A stretch of DNA of 64,000 nt from an uncultured Planctomycetales bacterium (lineage in GTDB: Bacteria > Planctomycetota > Planctomycetia > Isosphaerales > Isosphaeraceae), in the NCBI GenBank assembly GCA_903926465.1, contig CAIYJE010000145.1:109944-173943 (forward strand), written 5' to 3'. Position numbers and translations under genes: made by a program. Positions 35,520 through 44,871 of the stretch are shown here, one piece after another (position 1 is the stretch's first letter; every line of letters starts with the position of its first letter). Below the pieces are notes generated by a model. The model did not search any database. It saw nothing but the letters and a program-made list of their open reading frames with translations, and was not told where the DNA came from.

Positions 35520-36524
35520 TTAGTTTCCGCGGGAACGGGTGGCGGCCGAGGCTACCGGTTTGACCGATTCCACACGCTGGGTCCGGTGGTCAATCGACAC
35601 CGTTCGGCCTGGGGCCAGCATGATTGACAGGTCGCCCTGAATCCCCTCAAAGAGCTCGCGCTCAGGATGCTCAGGCTGGGGTGGGTTGATCACTTCGGCG
35701 AAAACCCGGATCTCGGTCTTCTGGACGGAGGAAACCTCGGGACCGATGGCGGTCAGCTTACCCTGAAATACCTGGTTCTCGATCGACAGCTTGGCACCAT
35801 CAATCACCGGCCGGAACTGAACAACGTCACCCACTCGTACGTTTTCCACGTACTCAAGTGGCATCCAGCCGACGAACTGGAAGGCGTCGGTTTTGCCCAT
35901 CCGAACCACCGGTTCATTGGCCCGAATCGCTTCGCCTGGGTTCTTCAGCCGTTCAATAATCACACCGGTGAAGGGTGCTTTGATGCTGTGGTGGTCCAGT
36001 GAAGCTTTGGCAATCTCCAGGTCGGCCTCATCCACGCGTTTTTTGCTGACCGATTCTTCGACGAGAGCGTCTGCATAATTGAGGTCGGCCGCAGACTTCT
36101 CAATTTCTTCCTTGGAGTGGGCGTTGGGAACCTTGTCGTTTGCTCGTTTCATACGGGCATAAACAGCCAGCGCCTGCTGCTTTTGCGCATCGGCCTTGAG
36201 CTTCTGGCTATCGTTCAGGTTCACCTGTTGCTGCTGCTTGGCAACCGTCAGCACCGCCAGCTTGGTGTCCAGTTTCCCAATCTCTTGGCCTTCCTCGACC
36301 CGCATTCCTTCGCGAAATTCAAGGGAGTCTAGAACCCCCTCATGCTTGGCGGAGAGGTCCGATTTGGCCAGCCACACCAGCCGGCCAGAAATCACCACCG
36401 CCTTGTCCGTGGCGGAGGTTGCCGATCGGATCGGCGGGGCATCTTCCTGCTGGGCCAGAGCGACGGCGGAGACGAGGGCCATTGAGCCAGCTGCCATCGT
36501 CCAGAGCTTGGAATGGAACTTCAT
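35520..36524 (-). CDS. HlyD/RND-type periplasmic adaptor subunit
   Basis: 334 residues from ATG at 36524, with GGAGAG six bases upstream; an in-frame TTG at 36542 is less likely. A signal peptide covers the first 25 residues (KLWTMAAGSMALVSAVALAQQ). The lipoyl/barrel halves flank an alpha-hairpin: HEGVLDSLEFREGMRVEEGQEIGKLDTKLA, then a coiled coil (VAKQQQQVNLNDSQKLKADAQKQQA) and IKAPFTGVIIERLKNPGEAIRANEPVVRM. This is a membrane-fusion adaptor that would link an inner-membrane component to the outer envelope. No cognate inner-membrane pump is adjacent; the membrane parts of its neighbours may take that place. Confidence 0.88.
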   Translation of the reverse strand: MKFHSKLWTMAAGSMALVSAVALAQQEDAPPIRSATSATDKAVVISGRLVWLAKSDLSAKHEGVLDSLEFREGMRVEEGQEIGKLDTKLAVLTVAKQQQQVNLNDSQKLKADAQKQQALAVYARMKRANDKVPNAHSKEEIEKSAADLNYADALVEESVSKKRVDEADLEIAKASLDHHSIKAPFTGVIIERLKNPGEAIRANEPVVRMGKTDAFQFVGWMPLEYVENVRVGDVVQFRPVIDGAKLSIENQVFQGKLTAIGPEVSSVQKTEIRVFAEVINPPQPEHPERELFEGIQGDLSIMLAPGRTVSIDHRTQRVESVKPVASAATRSRGN

Positions 36525-36580
36525 GAGAAATCTCTCCGACAAGACTGAATGCGAGGGGAATGGACGCGTGTGTTGTGGGA

Positions 36581-38941
36581 TCAGCGGACGAACGGCCAGC
36601 GAAAGGTCAGGTTTTCGTAGTAGAAGGCAACCACGTCTCGGAACAGTGAGTAGGCCAGCCGCGTGTCACCGCAGTTCACCCGGGCTCGAACCTCGGCACC
36701 TGGCCGAAGTGACTGATTTCGCTTCAGGAAGTCGCTTCGGACCTCGTTGGTGAAGCCAATCAGAACCTTGTTGGTGTGCTGCTGTTCCACCGTTTCAACC
36801 TTGGTGGAGATCCGTTTGACGTAGCCGTGATAACGGTGCTCTGGATCCGTGGCCGAGATAAAGTAAGCCGACAAGGTTGTGGCTTGCTCAATCGCCCGGT
36901 CCAGGTTCTTCTTGGCTTCGGCTGCCTTGGTCACGTTCTCCGGATTGCCGTCCGTCACCAGCGCCACCGCCTTGGAGTACTCGGTCAGAGACTTGATCGC
37001 CTGGTCGATATCGGCCATTTGAGAGGCCCCCTGCTTCTGAGCCGATCGTAGATTCTGATCGAGTTGATCCAGAGATTCTTCGATCGCCTCGACGTTACGG
37101 GCCGACACCCCGTTTTGTGTCAGTTCATCAATCTTGGTTTTGGATTCTTTGACCGGTGCCACCAGTTTGCGGAGCTTGGTCTGGGCCTCCAGAATCGGGC
37201 CCATGTCATGGTCGGCCACGTTCACTTCAAGAACCCATTCCCCGTCAATATCCGCCACCTGAAGCAATTCGGTGCCAACTTCGACCGGCTTGTTCAGCAG
37301 GTTCTCATGAACCTTCCAGGTGGTGATAATCCCGTTGGTCGGAGCCCGCACGTTGAGCATGTCGAGCATTTCGGTTACGTAACGGATCTGCTCATTGGCC
37401 CCTTCAAACTTGATCTCAGCCTGCCGCTGTTCGCCCAGCAGCCGGGGCTTCTCGTCGGGTGGCGTTGACGGTTTGGCAATTTGGGCCTCAAGCGTTTGCT
37501 TCTGGGTGAAAGCCTCGGCTTTCTCAGCCAGCAGCTTCTGGTACTCGGCCTCCAGATCCTTGCTTTCAATCCGGGCAATCACATCGCCCGGCACAAGGTT
37601 GCCCTGTTCGTCACGAGAAGGCCCATGAACGAAGTCGTTGTGATCAAACGGTAACTCGCGAACGATCCCCTTGAGCGGAGCGAACGTCATGCGGCGGTTA
37701 TCGGGCATGATTGACCCGCGGCCTTCAATCGTCAGCCGCCAGGGGACAAACGTCAGGGCCAAAATTGTGCCCAGAATCAAAGCCAGGGCCGCCGCAATCT
37801 TGGCCAGCATCCGGCCCCTGAAGAACCGCCAGGGCGACCCCAACGCCTTGAGCACCGGAAGCAAGAAGATCTTGTTATGCTCTTGCGCGTTCCAAAGAGC
37901 GGTAGAAGCATGCCGAGACACCACCTCGCACCGGGCGTGCATGTCGGTGGGGGCCATCTCATCGCCAATTTGCTCGGCGAGCAAACAGCCGTAAACCCCC
38001 TTCTCTTTGTCGTGCTCGGTCTCTGGTTTGTGCAGCAGTGTGACCGCCAAGGCCTTGGCCCCAGACTCATCCACGTACACTTCCAGCGCATCTCGAATAT
38101 CGGGGGGATAGCTCTCGGTATTGCCCGTATAAACCAGGTCTTCGCCCGACTGAATCACCACGCGGCAAAGCTGGGTCATTTCCCGGATCAGGTTCGATCG
38201 CTGCTCCACAACCTCTTGGCCACTCACGGCTTCCACCATGATCTTGGCATGTGAGGCAAGCTTCATCGCCACGCTCAGCCGGTCACAGCTCACCAGACGC
38301 TTGCCCTCATTGGCAACCGAGTAAGCCGTTTCCTTGAGGTCCAGCGACTGGTGGATGCTGTGAGAAAACGTCTCAAGCTGGTTCCAGAGCTTCTGCTGCG
38401 AAAGCATCTGACGAACCTGGCGGTTCTTCAGATACTGCGAAGCCAGGTCGCAAAGATCGCCAACAAACCGCAATGTGCTTTTTTGACCAACTGCGCGACG
38501 AGTGGGATCCATCAGGATCTCAAGCACGCCAATGGTCTTCTTCTCAACAATAATCGGGGCCAGGATCAGGGCCATGTTGGTGGGGTTGCCGGCATTGGGC
38601 ATTCCCTCCACCGTGGCGCCTGGCGGAATTAGCTGGGGTTGAGCCGCCTGCACCATCAGTGACAGAAGCGCATCGTGCGGCCCCATCATCTGGCGGTTAT
38701 CAAGCAGGCCGGTCTGCCGGTACTCCACTTGATGCTGGAGCTTGGCCTGGTTCTGATTGTCGAAGAACCAGATGGCACCCCCCTGGGCGGCCACGGCTCC
38801 AATCACCCGGTTCAGAAACTCTACATAGAATTCACCGGGCTGGATGTCGGTTTCGGCAAGCTCGGCGATTTCGGCAACCAGTTTTTTGATCTGGTTCTTT
38901 GTTTGCTCGAGCACACCGGGATCAAGAGTTTCTTCTGCCAT
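36581..38941 (-). CDS. GAF-domain membrane protein with HlyD-like adaptor half
   Basis: 786 residues from ATG at 38941 (AEETLDPGVLEQ). Residues about 15-180 form a cytoplasmic GAF-like domain (LNRVIGAVAAQGGAIWFFD, LAPIIVEKKTIGVLEILMDP), and a second GAF-like stretch lies at about 200-375 (KRLVSCDRLSVAMKL, YGCLLAEQIGDEM). One transmembrane helix at about 405-425 (IAAALALILGTILALTFVPW) is followed by a HlyD-like half: LKGIVRELPFDHNDFV, a long coiled coil (AEYQKLLAEKAEAFTQKQTLEAQIAKP), VRAPTNGIITTWKVHENL, and a second long helical region before the final barrel. A ligand sensed inside the cell could thus gate an envelope adaptor. First gene of the operon. Confidence 0.85.
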   Translation of the reverse strand: MAEETLDPGVLEQTKNQIKKLVAEIAELAETDIQPGEFYVEFLNRVIGAVAAQGGAIWFFDNQNQAKLQHQVEYRQTGLLDNRQMMGPHDALLSLMVQAAQPQLIPPGATVEGMPNAGNPTNMALILAPIIVEKKTIGVLEILMDPTRRAVGQKSTLRFVGDLCDLASQYLKNRQVRQMLSQQKLWNQLETFSHSIHQSLDLKETAYSVANEGKRLVSCDRLSVAMKLASHAKIMVEAVSGQEVVEQRSNLIREMTQLCRVVIQSGEDLVYTGNTESYPPDIRDALEVYVDESGAKALAVTLLHKPETEHDKEKGVYGCLLAEQIGDEMAPTDMHARCEVVSRHASTALWNAQEHNKIFLLPVLKALGSPWRFFRGRMLAKIAAALALILGTILALTFVPWRLTIEGRGSIMPDNRRMTFAPLKGIVRELPFDHNDFVHGPSRDEQGNLVPGDVIARIESKDLEAEYQKLLAEKAEAFTQKQTLEAQIAKPSTPPDEKPRLLGEQRQAEIKFEGANEQIRYVTEMLDMLNVRAPTNGIITTWKVHENLLNKPVEVGTELLQVADIDGEWVLEVNVADHDMGPILEAQTKLRKLVAPVKESKTKIDELTQNGVSARNVEAIEESLDQLDQNLRSAQKQGASQMADIDQAIKSLTEYSKAVALVTDGNPENVTKAAEAKKNLDRAIEQATTLSAYFISATDPEHRYHGYVKRISTKVETVEQQHTNKVLIGFTNEVRSDFLKRNQSLRPGAEVRARVNCGDTRLAYSLFRDVVAFYYENLTFRWPFVR

Positions 38942-39207
38942 GTCGGTTCTCGGAACGCAAGGGCCGGCAAACAAAGCAATGCCACGTGGAGGATGCTATT
39001 CTCAGCCGCATTTGAGGCTGGGTTCCGCCGTTACGCAGACTCCAGCCCTTCCTCCAAGGGAACAGGACAGCCGGTACGCTCTCCTTCCCGACCAATTTCT
39101 TTTCAATGTTTTTTCACGCTTCCCAGGTTGCCTATTCGTCCTGTCTTGTTGCCTGTTGGTTGGTTTTGCCGCTAAAGTAGCTCAACCTTGAACAAACAGG
39201 ACCATGG

Positions 39208-40236
39208 ATGATGACGACAGAGCCGCGGACAACTTCACTGGTGACGGGTGCCACCGGGCTGCTGGGGAGTCACCTTGCCGAGCAGTTATGCCGGCGCGGA
39301 ACTCATGTTCGCGCGTTGGTGCGGCCAACCAGTCAGACCGATTTTTTGCGTGGGTTGGGTGTGGAATGTGTGGTTGGCGACCTGACCAGTCCGGAGTCCT
39401 GTCGGCAGGCGCTTCAAGGGGTAGACTGTGTCTATCACGCGGCGGCCAAGGTGGGCGACTGGGGCTGGTGGCCGGAATTCGAGCGGGATTGCCTGGTGGC
39501 CACCGGGGTGTTAGCGCGAGCTGCGCGCGATGAGGGGGTGCGCCGGTTTGTGCACGTTAGCTCCACCAGCGCGTACGGCCATCCGCATGAAGGAGGGCCG
39601 CCGATCGACGAGACAAACCCGCTTGGACAGCACCTCTGGCCGGTGTGGGACTACTACACCCGCAGCAAAGTGGAGTGCGAGAAGATTCTTTGGGGGTTGG
39701 TGCCAGACGGGTTAAGGCTGACGATTATCCGCCCGAGCTGGCTTTATGGGGAGCGAGATCGGACCACCACCGCTCGGATCGTACGCCGGTTGCGTTCGGG
39801 GATTGTGTCTTTGATGGGGCCGGGAGATAACCCGCTGAGCGCGGTTTACGCGGGCTGCGTGGCCGAGGCGGCCATTCTGGCCGCCAATCAAGGGGCGGCT
39901 GAGGGGCAGGCGTACAATGTTACCGACCAGGGGCCGATCAACCAGCGAGACTTTTTTGACCTTTGGGCCAAAGTGGCCGGAACTCCACCCGTGACCCGCC
40001 ACCTGAATTACCGGTTGGTGTTCGCGGCCTCGCTAGGGTTTGAGGCCTGGGCCCGGCTCTGGCGCAGCCAGACCCCACCGCTGATCACGCGGTATGCCAC
40101 CTGGCTCATGGGTCGGAACCTCTCTTACTCCACGGCCAAGGCGCGGACGGAACTGGGCTGGACCCCTTCCTGTACCTATCAGGAAGGAATTGCGCGAACC
40201 TTCCGGTGGTTTGAAACGTTACCGGAACACGCCTGA
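39208..40236 (+). CDS. NAD(P)-dependent sugar epimerase/3-beta-HSD-like SDR
   Basis: 342 residues. The nucleotide motif is LVTGATGLLGSHLAEQL (TGxxGxxG), followed by CVVGDLTSPES, VYHAAAKVGDWGWW, FVHVSSTSAYG and the catalytic YYTRSK (YxxxK). PSWLYGERDRTT and the C-terminal GWTPSCTYQEGI fit extended SDRs of the 3-beta-hydroxysteroid dehydrogenase/dihydroflavonol reductase branch. The substrate is open: nucleotide sugar or hopanoid/sterol-like lipid. It is transcribed divergently from the adaptor operon, with a 266-bp intergenic region between the two starts. Confidence 0.88.
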   Translation: MMTTEPRTTSLVTGATGLLGSHLAEQLCRRGTHVRALVRPTSQTDFLRGLGVECVVGDLTSPESCRQALQGVDCVYHAAAKVGDWGWWPEFERDCLVATGVLARAARDEGVRRFVHVSSTSAYGHPHEGGPPIDETNPLGQHLWPVWDYYTRSKVECEKILWGLVPDGLRLTIIRPSWLYGERDRTTTARIVRRLRSGIVSLMGPGDNPLSAVYAGCVAEAAILAANQGAAEGQAYNVTDQGPINQRDFFDLWAKVAGTPPVTRHLNYRLVFAASLGFEAWARLWRSQTPPLITRYATWLMGRNLSYSTAKARTELGWTPSCTYQEGIARTFRWFETLPEHA

Positions 40237-40541
40237 GCAGGATCGGGCTGGGACTCAATTCCAGGCTGAAGTGTTGAGCCGCGACCGGCCTCCAATCCGG
40301 GCGAACCGGCAAAGGCTGCAGAATCGCGAAAGCTGATTCCATTGTTTGGAACCGGGAGGAATCTTTTCGGTAGAGTCGGCTCATCTTGCATGTCTTCGCA
40401 CTTCTTGAGCATTATGAAGAGAATTGTGAGGACAATGACTTGCCCTGCCTCGCAAGATGGTTTGACTGCCGGCCCTGAACGTCTCGACCCATCGATCCGC
40501 ACTCGACCCCACCTCTTGAGCCCGCCCCTGGAGAGTTTTTG
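40237..40541. other. Intergenic region
   Basis: About 305 bp before the metalloprotease gene. No gene, RNA or repeat is supported. It must contain the promoter of the metalloprotease gene, but no convincing -10/-35 pair stands out. Confidence 0.4.
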
Positions 40542-43469
40542 ATGAGACCTGGTGGCATTCATGCCTTATTGGGGGTCCTGCTTCTGGCCCCGCCTTTGCT
40601 TTTTGCGCAAGAGCCAACGAAGCCTGATTCGGTCTCGCCGGCTTCCAGGCCAGAAACCAGCGCTGAGCCTCGGGCCATTGATGTCGATTCTCCGGCCGGT
40701 CCTGGTCGCACGAATGGTGGATTGCCGGGGAGCCCAGCCAGCAAGTACCGTCCGTTTGTATACGTCACCCAGGGGGCAGACAAGTTTGAAGGTCTGTTCA
40801 ACCTTTATCGGAAGGATGATCACCTTTACGCCGAGATCCGTTCTAGCCAGTTTGACCAGCCGTTCATGGTGCCGGCCACCATTGCTCGCGGTCTGGCTTC
40901 GGCCGGCATTCCGTTAAGCGCAATTGGTGACGAACTGGTTCTGGTGTTCCGCAAGAACGGTGACCGGGTTCAGTTGATCAGGCGGAATATCCATTATCGG
41001 GCCACGCCTGGTACCCCCCTCGACAAGGCCGTGAAGCAGAACTACACCGATAGCATTTTGATGGCGTTGCCCATTGTGTCGGTGAACCCATCGACGGGTG
41101 GAACCCTGATCGACTTCAACGATATCTTCTTCACCGACTTCGCTCAGCTTGGGCTGGGGATGTTTGATCGCAACCGGTCGAGCTGGAGCAAGGTCAAGGC
41201 GTTTCCCAACAACCTTGAGCTTGAGGTGGAAGCGACCTATGCTGGTGGCGGTCGGGGCGGCCCCTCGGGCGATGACGGCGTTGCCGATGCCCGCGGTGTG
41301 ACACTGGTGATCCATTACAGCCTGATGAAGCTCCCCGAGAGCGGGTACCGCACCCGCCCGGCCGATGACCGGGTGGGCCACTTCCTGAGCGCTATCAAAG
41401 ACTTTGGTAAGAGTGATTCCGAAACCAGCTTTGTCCGGATGGTCAATCGCTGGCGGCTTGAGAAGGCCGACCCGCGTAGCAAGCTTTCGGCCCCCAAGAA
41501 GCAGATCATCTTCTACGTGGAAGACAACGTGCCGTACGAGTATCGGCCGTTTGTGGAAGAGGGAATTCGCGAGTGGAACAAAGCGTTTGAAAAGATCGGG
41601 ATTCGAGATGTCATCGCCGTGCGCTGGCAGCAGCCTGGCGAGGAATTTGACCCGGAAGACGCCAATTACAGCACGTTCCGCTGGATCACCACCAACCAGA
41701 CCTACGCCCGATCTTGCTTTCGGGCCAACCCGCTTACGGGTGAGATTTTTGATGGCGACGTAATCTTTGATGCGTCCTGGATCAAGAACTGGAAAGACAG
41801 CTATGCCCTGCTGACCGGCGTGCCTACCGGCACGGCCATGGCCGACCACGCAGGCGAGCCGCCAATGCTTGAGGCCATAGCGCGTGGTGAGATCATCAGC
41901 CCGATTTTGGCCGCCAAGCAGGGGTTCGGCCTGCCTGGCATGTCGGTCCTTGAACATCAAGCGTCTGGCGGTACCCGGCGGCTGACGGTGATCCCCGAAG
42001 AATGGACCCCCATCCAGGCTCGGCTGGCTAGCCGCAGTGGCCAGTCGAATGACGGCCTTTGCCTCCTGTCTTCAAACATGCAAATGGAGATGGGGTTGGC
42101 CTCACTGGCGCTGGCTGAGAATCTACCAGAGGGGCCAAAGGCCGACGCACCGGCCGAGGCCAAGATGCCCGATGAACTGATCGGTCAGGGAATCAAGCAT
42201 GTGACAATGCATGAGGTTGGCCACTCGCTGGGCCTGCGGCACAACTTCAAGGCCAGCACCATGCTGACCGCCGACCAGTTGAATGACACGGCCATCACCC
42301 ACACCAAGGGGATGATTGCCAGCGTGATGGACTACATGCCCGTGAATCTGGCTCCCAAGGGGCAGAAGCAGGGCGACTTCTTCAGCATCACCCTGGGCCC
42401 TTATGATTACTGGGCCATTGAGTACGCCTACAAGCCGATCGACGGCAATGAAGAGGCGGAGCTCACCAAGATTGCCGCCCGTGCTCCCGAGGCCGACCTG
42501 ATGTTTGCCACCGACGAGGATGCCGCCATCAACAGCGATCCCTCGGTGAACCGTTACGACCTGGGTTCCGACCCCACCCGGTTCGCCAAGGATCGTATGG
42601 CCTTGGCAACCGAACTCCTGAAGGACATTGATACCAGGGCGGTGAAGGATGGTGAGTCTTGGGCCAAAAACCGGCGTGCGTTTGCCACACTGCTTGGTCA
42701 GTGGGGCAATGCCGCGTTCCTGATCAGCCAGCATATTGGTGGCCAGTATGTGGTGCGGCACCACAAAGGAGATAAAGACGCCAAGGATCCGGTGGTTCCG
42801 GTGTCCGGCGATAAGCAGCGCGAGGCATTGAATCTGCTGATTTCCGATATCTTTGCCGACAAGGCGTTTCCGTTCTCGCCCCAGACGTTGCGGCGTCTGG
42901 GCGTGGAGCGCTGGAACCACTGGGGCAATAACTCGATGGGCAGTGTCGACCTGCCGATCTTTGACCGCGTGCTGTCAATTCAGCGGATTGCGCTGGGGCA
43001 GTGCCTGGCGGGTGAAACGCTGGCCAGAGTCCAGAACCAGGAAGTTCAGGCCGATCCCGCAACCAACCCGCTGAAGGTGGCCGAGATCTTCAGGACCTTG
43101 AGCGACGGACTCTGGTCTGAGCTTCAGGGACCGGCCGCCGACGCCCCTGTGAAGAACCTGGTCATTTCCACCTCGCGCCGGAACCTTCAGCGCGAGTATT
43201 TGAAGCGGCTCTCCAATATGGTGCTGGGCGAGCGTGGCTCAAGCGCGGCCGAAGCGTTGCTGTTCATTGCCTTTGACGGCGGTTCGAGCGTTCCGCCAGA
43301 CGCCCGATCGCTGGCCAGGATGCACCTCAAGCAGCTTCAGCAGCGGATTGACGCCAAGCTGAAGGACGGTGCAATCCAGATTGACGACACCACCCGCGCT
43401 CATCTTGAAGAGAGCCGCGACAAGATCTCCAAGGTCCTGGACGCCAGTCTGCAGGCCAATACGCCCTGA
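40542..43469 (+). CDS. Secreted zinc metalloprotease of the DUF5117/DUF4953 type
   Basis: 975 residues from ATG at 40542, with GGAGAG seven bases upstream (a TTG just before it is in frame). A signal peptide (GIHALLGVLLLAPPLLFAQ) implies export. The N-terminal third matches the DUF5118/DUF5117 pattern (GLFNLYRKDDHLYAEI, FMVPATIARGLASAG, DELVLVFRKNGD). The catalytic motif is HEVGHSLGLRH at 557-567 (HExxHxxGxxH), with a Met-turn-like SVMDYMP near residue 600, so it is a metzincin-type enzyme. It is longer than typical family members. The substrate is unknown; it is probably periplasmic. A terminator follows. Confidence 0.92.
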   Translation: MRPGGIHALLGVLLLAPPLLFAQEPTKPDSVSPASRPETSAEPRAIDVDSPAGPGRTNGGLPGSPASKYRPFVYVTQGADKFEGLFNLYRKDDHLYAEIRSSQFDQPFMVPATIARGLASAGIPLSAIGDELVLVFRKNGDRVQLIRRNIHYRATPGTPLDKAVKQNYTDSILMALPIVSVNPSTGGTLIDFNDIFFTDFAQLGLGMFDRNRSSWSKVKAFPNNLELEVEATYAGGGRGGPSGDDGVADARGVTLVIHYSLMKLPESGYRTRPADDRVGHFLSAIKDFGKSDSETSFVRMVNRWRLEKADPRSKLSAPKKQIIFYVEDNVPYEYRPFVEEGIREWNKAFEKIGIRDVIAVRWQQPGEEFDPEDANYSTFRWITTNQTYARSCFRANPLTGEIFDGDVIFDASWIKNWKDSYALLTGVPTGTAMADHAGEPPMLEAIARGEIISPILAAKQGFGLPGMSVLEHQASGGTRRLTVIPEEWTPIQARLASRSGQSNDGLCLLSSNMQMEMGLASLALAENLPEGPKADAPAEAKMPDELIGQGIKHVTMHEVGHSLGLRHNFKASTMLTADQLNDTAITHTKGMIASVMDYMPVNLAPKGQKQGDFFSITLGPYDYWAIEYAYKPIDGNEEAELTKIAARAPEADLMFATDEDAAINSDPSVNRYDLGSDPTRFAKDRMALATELLKDIDTRAVKDGESWAKNRRAFATLLGQWGNAAFLISQHIGGQYVVRHHKGDKDAKDPVVPVSGDKQREALNLLISDIFADKAFPFSPQTLRRLGVERWNHWGNNSMGSVDLPIFDRVLSIQRIALGQCLAGETLARVQNQEVQADPATNPLKVAEIFRTLSDGLWSELQGPAADAPVKNLVISTSRRNLQREYLKRLSNMVLGERGSSAAEALLFIAFDGGSSVPPDARSLARMHLKQLQQRIDAKLKDGAIQIDDTTRAHLEESRDKISKVLDASLQANTP

Positions 43470-43811
43470 GTCTGTGCGGTCGGTTGAGCCTGCCTGTTGT
43501 TCAAACCTGTTACATTCTCCACGGCCCTGCAAACGCGGGGCCGTGGCGTTTTGTGGGGAGTGGTGAAAGATTTGTCAGTCGTTAGAACTCGGGTCGCCGA
43601 ATCACCTGAACCCACCAGCCCTGACGCATAACTCGGCAGGGGTTGTTTAAAGAATGGAAGCCGAGATTCAGGGCTCTACACCCAGATAAAGACGTGCTTG
43701 GATGCTGAATGCTATGAGTGTGTGCTCTGAGGTAGCCTGATGGTTGGGGCCTGCGGTATTGCCTAGTAATCTTGCTAGAGGCTGGCAATTCTCAATGTCT
43801 TGTCCTTTGAA
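43470..43811. other. Convergent intergenic region
   Basis: About 340 bp between the metalloprotease and the TylF-like gene. It holds the terminator at 43520-43553 and otherwise lower-G+C DNA with no supported gene. Confidence 0.45.
43520..43553 (+). terminator. Hairpin terminator after the metalloprotease gene
   Basis: CCACGGCCC (43520-43528) pairs with GGGCCGTGG (43539-43547) around CTGCAAACGC-type loop bases, followed by cgttttg. A rho-independent terminator is likely. Confidence 0.75.
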
Positions 43812-44573
43812 TCAGTGTTTGACGGCTATCCGGCCGGTCACGTCGATCCGATTCAGTAGCACCTGAATTTTCTGGGTATTGAAGTACTCATCAACGGCTT
43901 TGCGACATCCTTGCCAGTGGCCATAATCATCGATAAGCAACACCCCGCCTGGTACGATCCTGGGATAGAGGTGCCACAGTTCGTGCTTGGTCGATTCGTA
44001 CCAGTCTGTGTCTAGCCTCAGCAGCGCGATCCTTTCTGGTGCGAATTGCGGGATGGTTTCCAAGACGTCACCTTGAACGAATGAGATCCGGTCCGGTTCG
44101 TAACCTGTGCTGAATAGGTTTGCCCTGACCTCTTCAAGAGTGGCAAAACAGGCGTTGTTGTGGTTCTTGGCCCAACCGTCCCTCCATGTTTGATTCGCCG
44201 CCTCGCCATCGACCGCGGATGGTTGGCTCATTCCGGCGAACGTGTCGAAGAGCCTCAAGGGGATATCTCCCCGGTTGAGTCGCAGAAGGGTCCAAGCGGC
44301 AATCATCATGCTACCGCCGCGCCAAACTCCGCACTCAACGATGTCGCCGGCGATTTCCCGGGAGGCAATATACTCGATTGCGTGGATCAGGGTAACGACC
44401 CGTTCAGGAGAGGTCATCGTGAACGGTTTTGCCCGGAGAATGAGTTCGATCTCCGCCTCGGTAAAATCGTGTGGAAACCGCTGACCCAGACTCAGGTATT
44501 GGTCACCGGCCTTTCTCGCTCGGGCGATTTCATAGCCGGCCATTCGCGCGAGCGACTTGATCATAGTTTTCAT
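43812..44573 (-). CDS. TylF/MycF-family O-methyltransferase-like protein
   Basis: 253 residues from ATG at 44573 (KTMIKSLARM). The TylF (macrocin O-methyltransferase) fold is shown by REIAGDIVECGVWRGGSMM, which is the SAM-binding E/G-rich motif, then LRLFDTFAGMSQPS, FVQGDVLETIPQFAPERIALLRLDTDWYESTKHELWHLYP with acidic metal ligands, and GGVLLIDDYGHWQGCRKAVDEYF. The family methylates sugar hydroxyls in antibiotics and surface glycans. No biosynthetic cluster is adjacent, so a role in O-methylating a surface polysaccharide is the more probable. The gene stands alone. Confidence 0.88.
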   Translation of the reverse strand: MKTMIKSLARMAGYEIARARKAGDQYLSLGQRFPHDFTEAEIELILRAKPFTMTSPERVVTLIHAIEYIASREIAGDIVECGVWRGGSMMIAAWTLLRLNRGDIPLRLFDTFAGMSQPSAVDGEAANQTWRDGWAKNHNNACFATLEEVRANLFSTGYEPDRISFVQGDVLETIPQFAPERIALLRLDTDWYESTKHELWHLYPRIVPGGVLLIDDYGHWQGCRKAVDEYFNTQKIQVLLNRIDVTGRIAVKH

Positions 44574-44871
44574 ACGCTTCGGCCTCCGCTCGTTGCCATT
44601 GGGACCGGACTGGCAACGATGTTGCCAGACTGGGAGCAAAGCAATTCGCAGGCCAATAATGGGAGCTGCCATTACCTCCGTCAGAACAAAGTCTGGCTGG
44701 GCGTATGGATAAGGTGTTGACCAAAAGTTACCGCTTTTTTTTTGAGGTGACCGCAGTTTCAGGACCTTGGATGCAAATAATAAGAACTTGCCAAGGCATC
44801 TGTTCTCTCCAGATCAGATCCATCGTCAGCGTTCAGCTTTCGTCCTTGTCTGGTTTAGCTGAGAGTCGTGT

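Noticed and set aside
40914..41960. 348-codon open frame opposite the metalloprotease
   Set aside because: No domain, and the metalloprotease frame is well supported.
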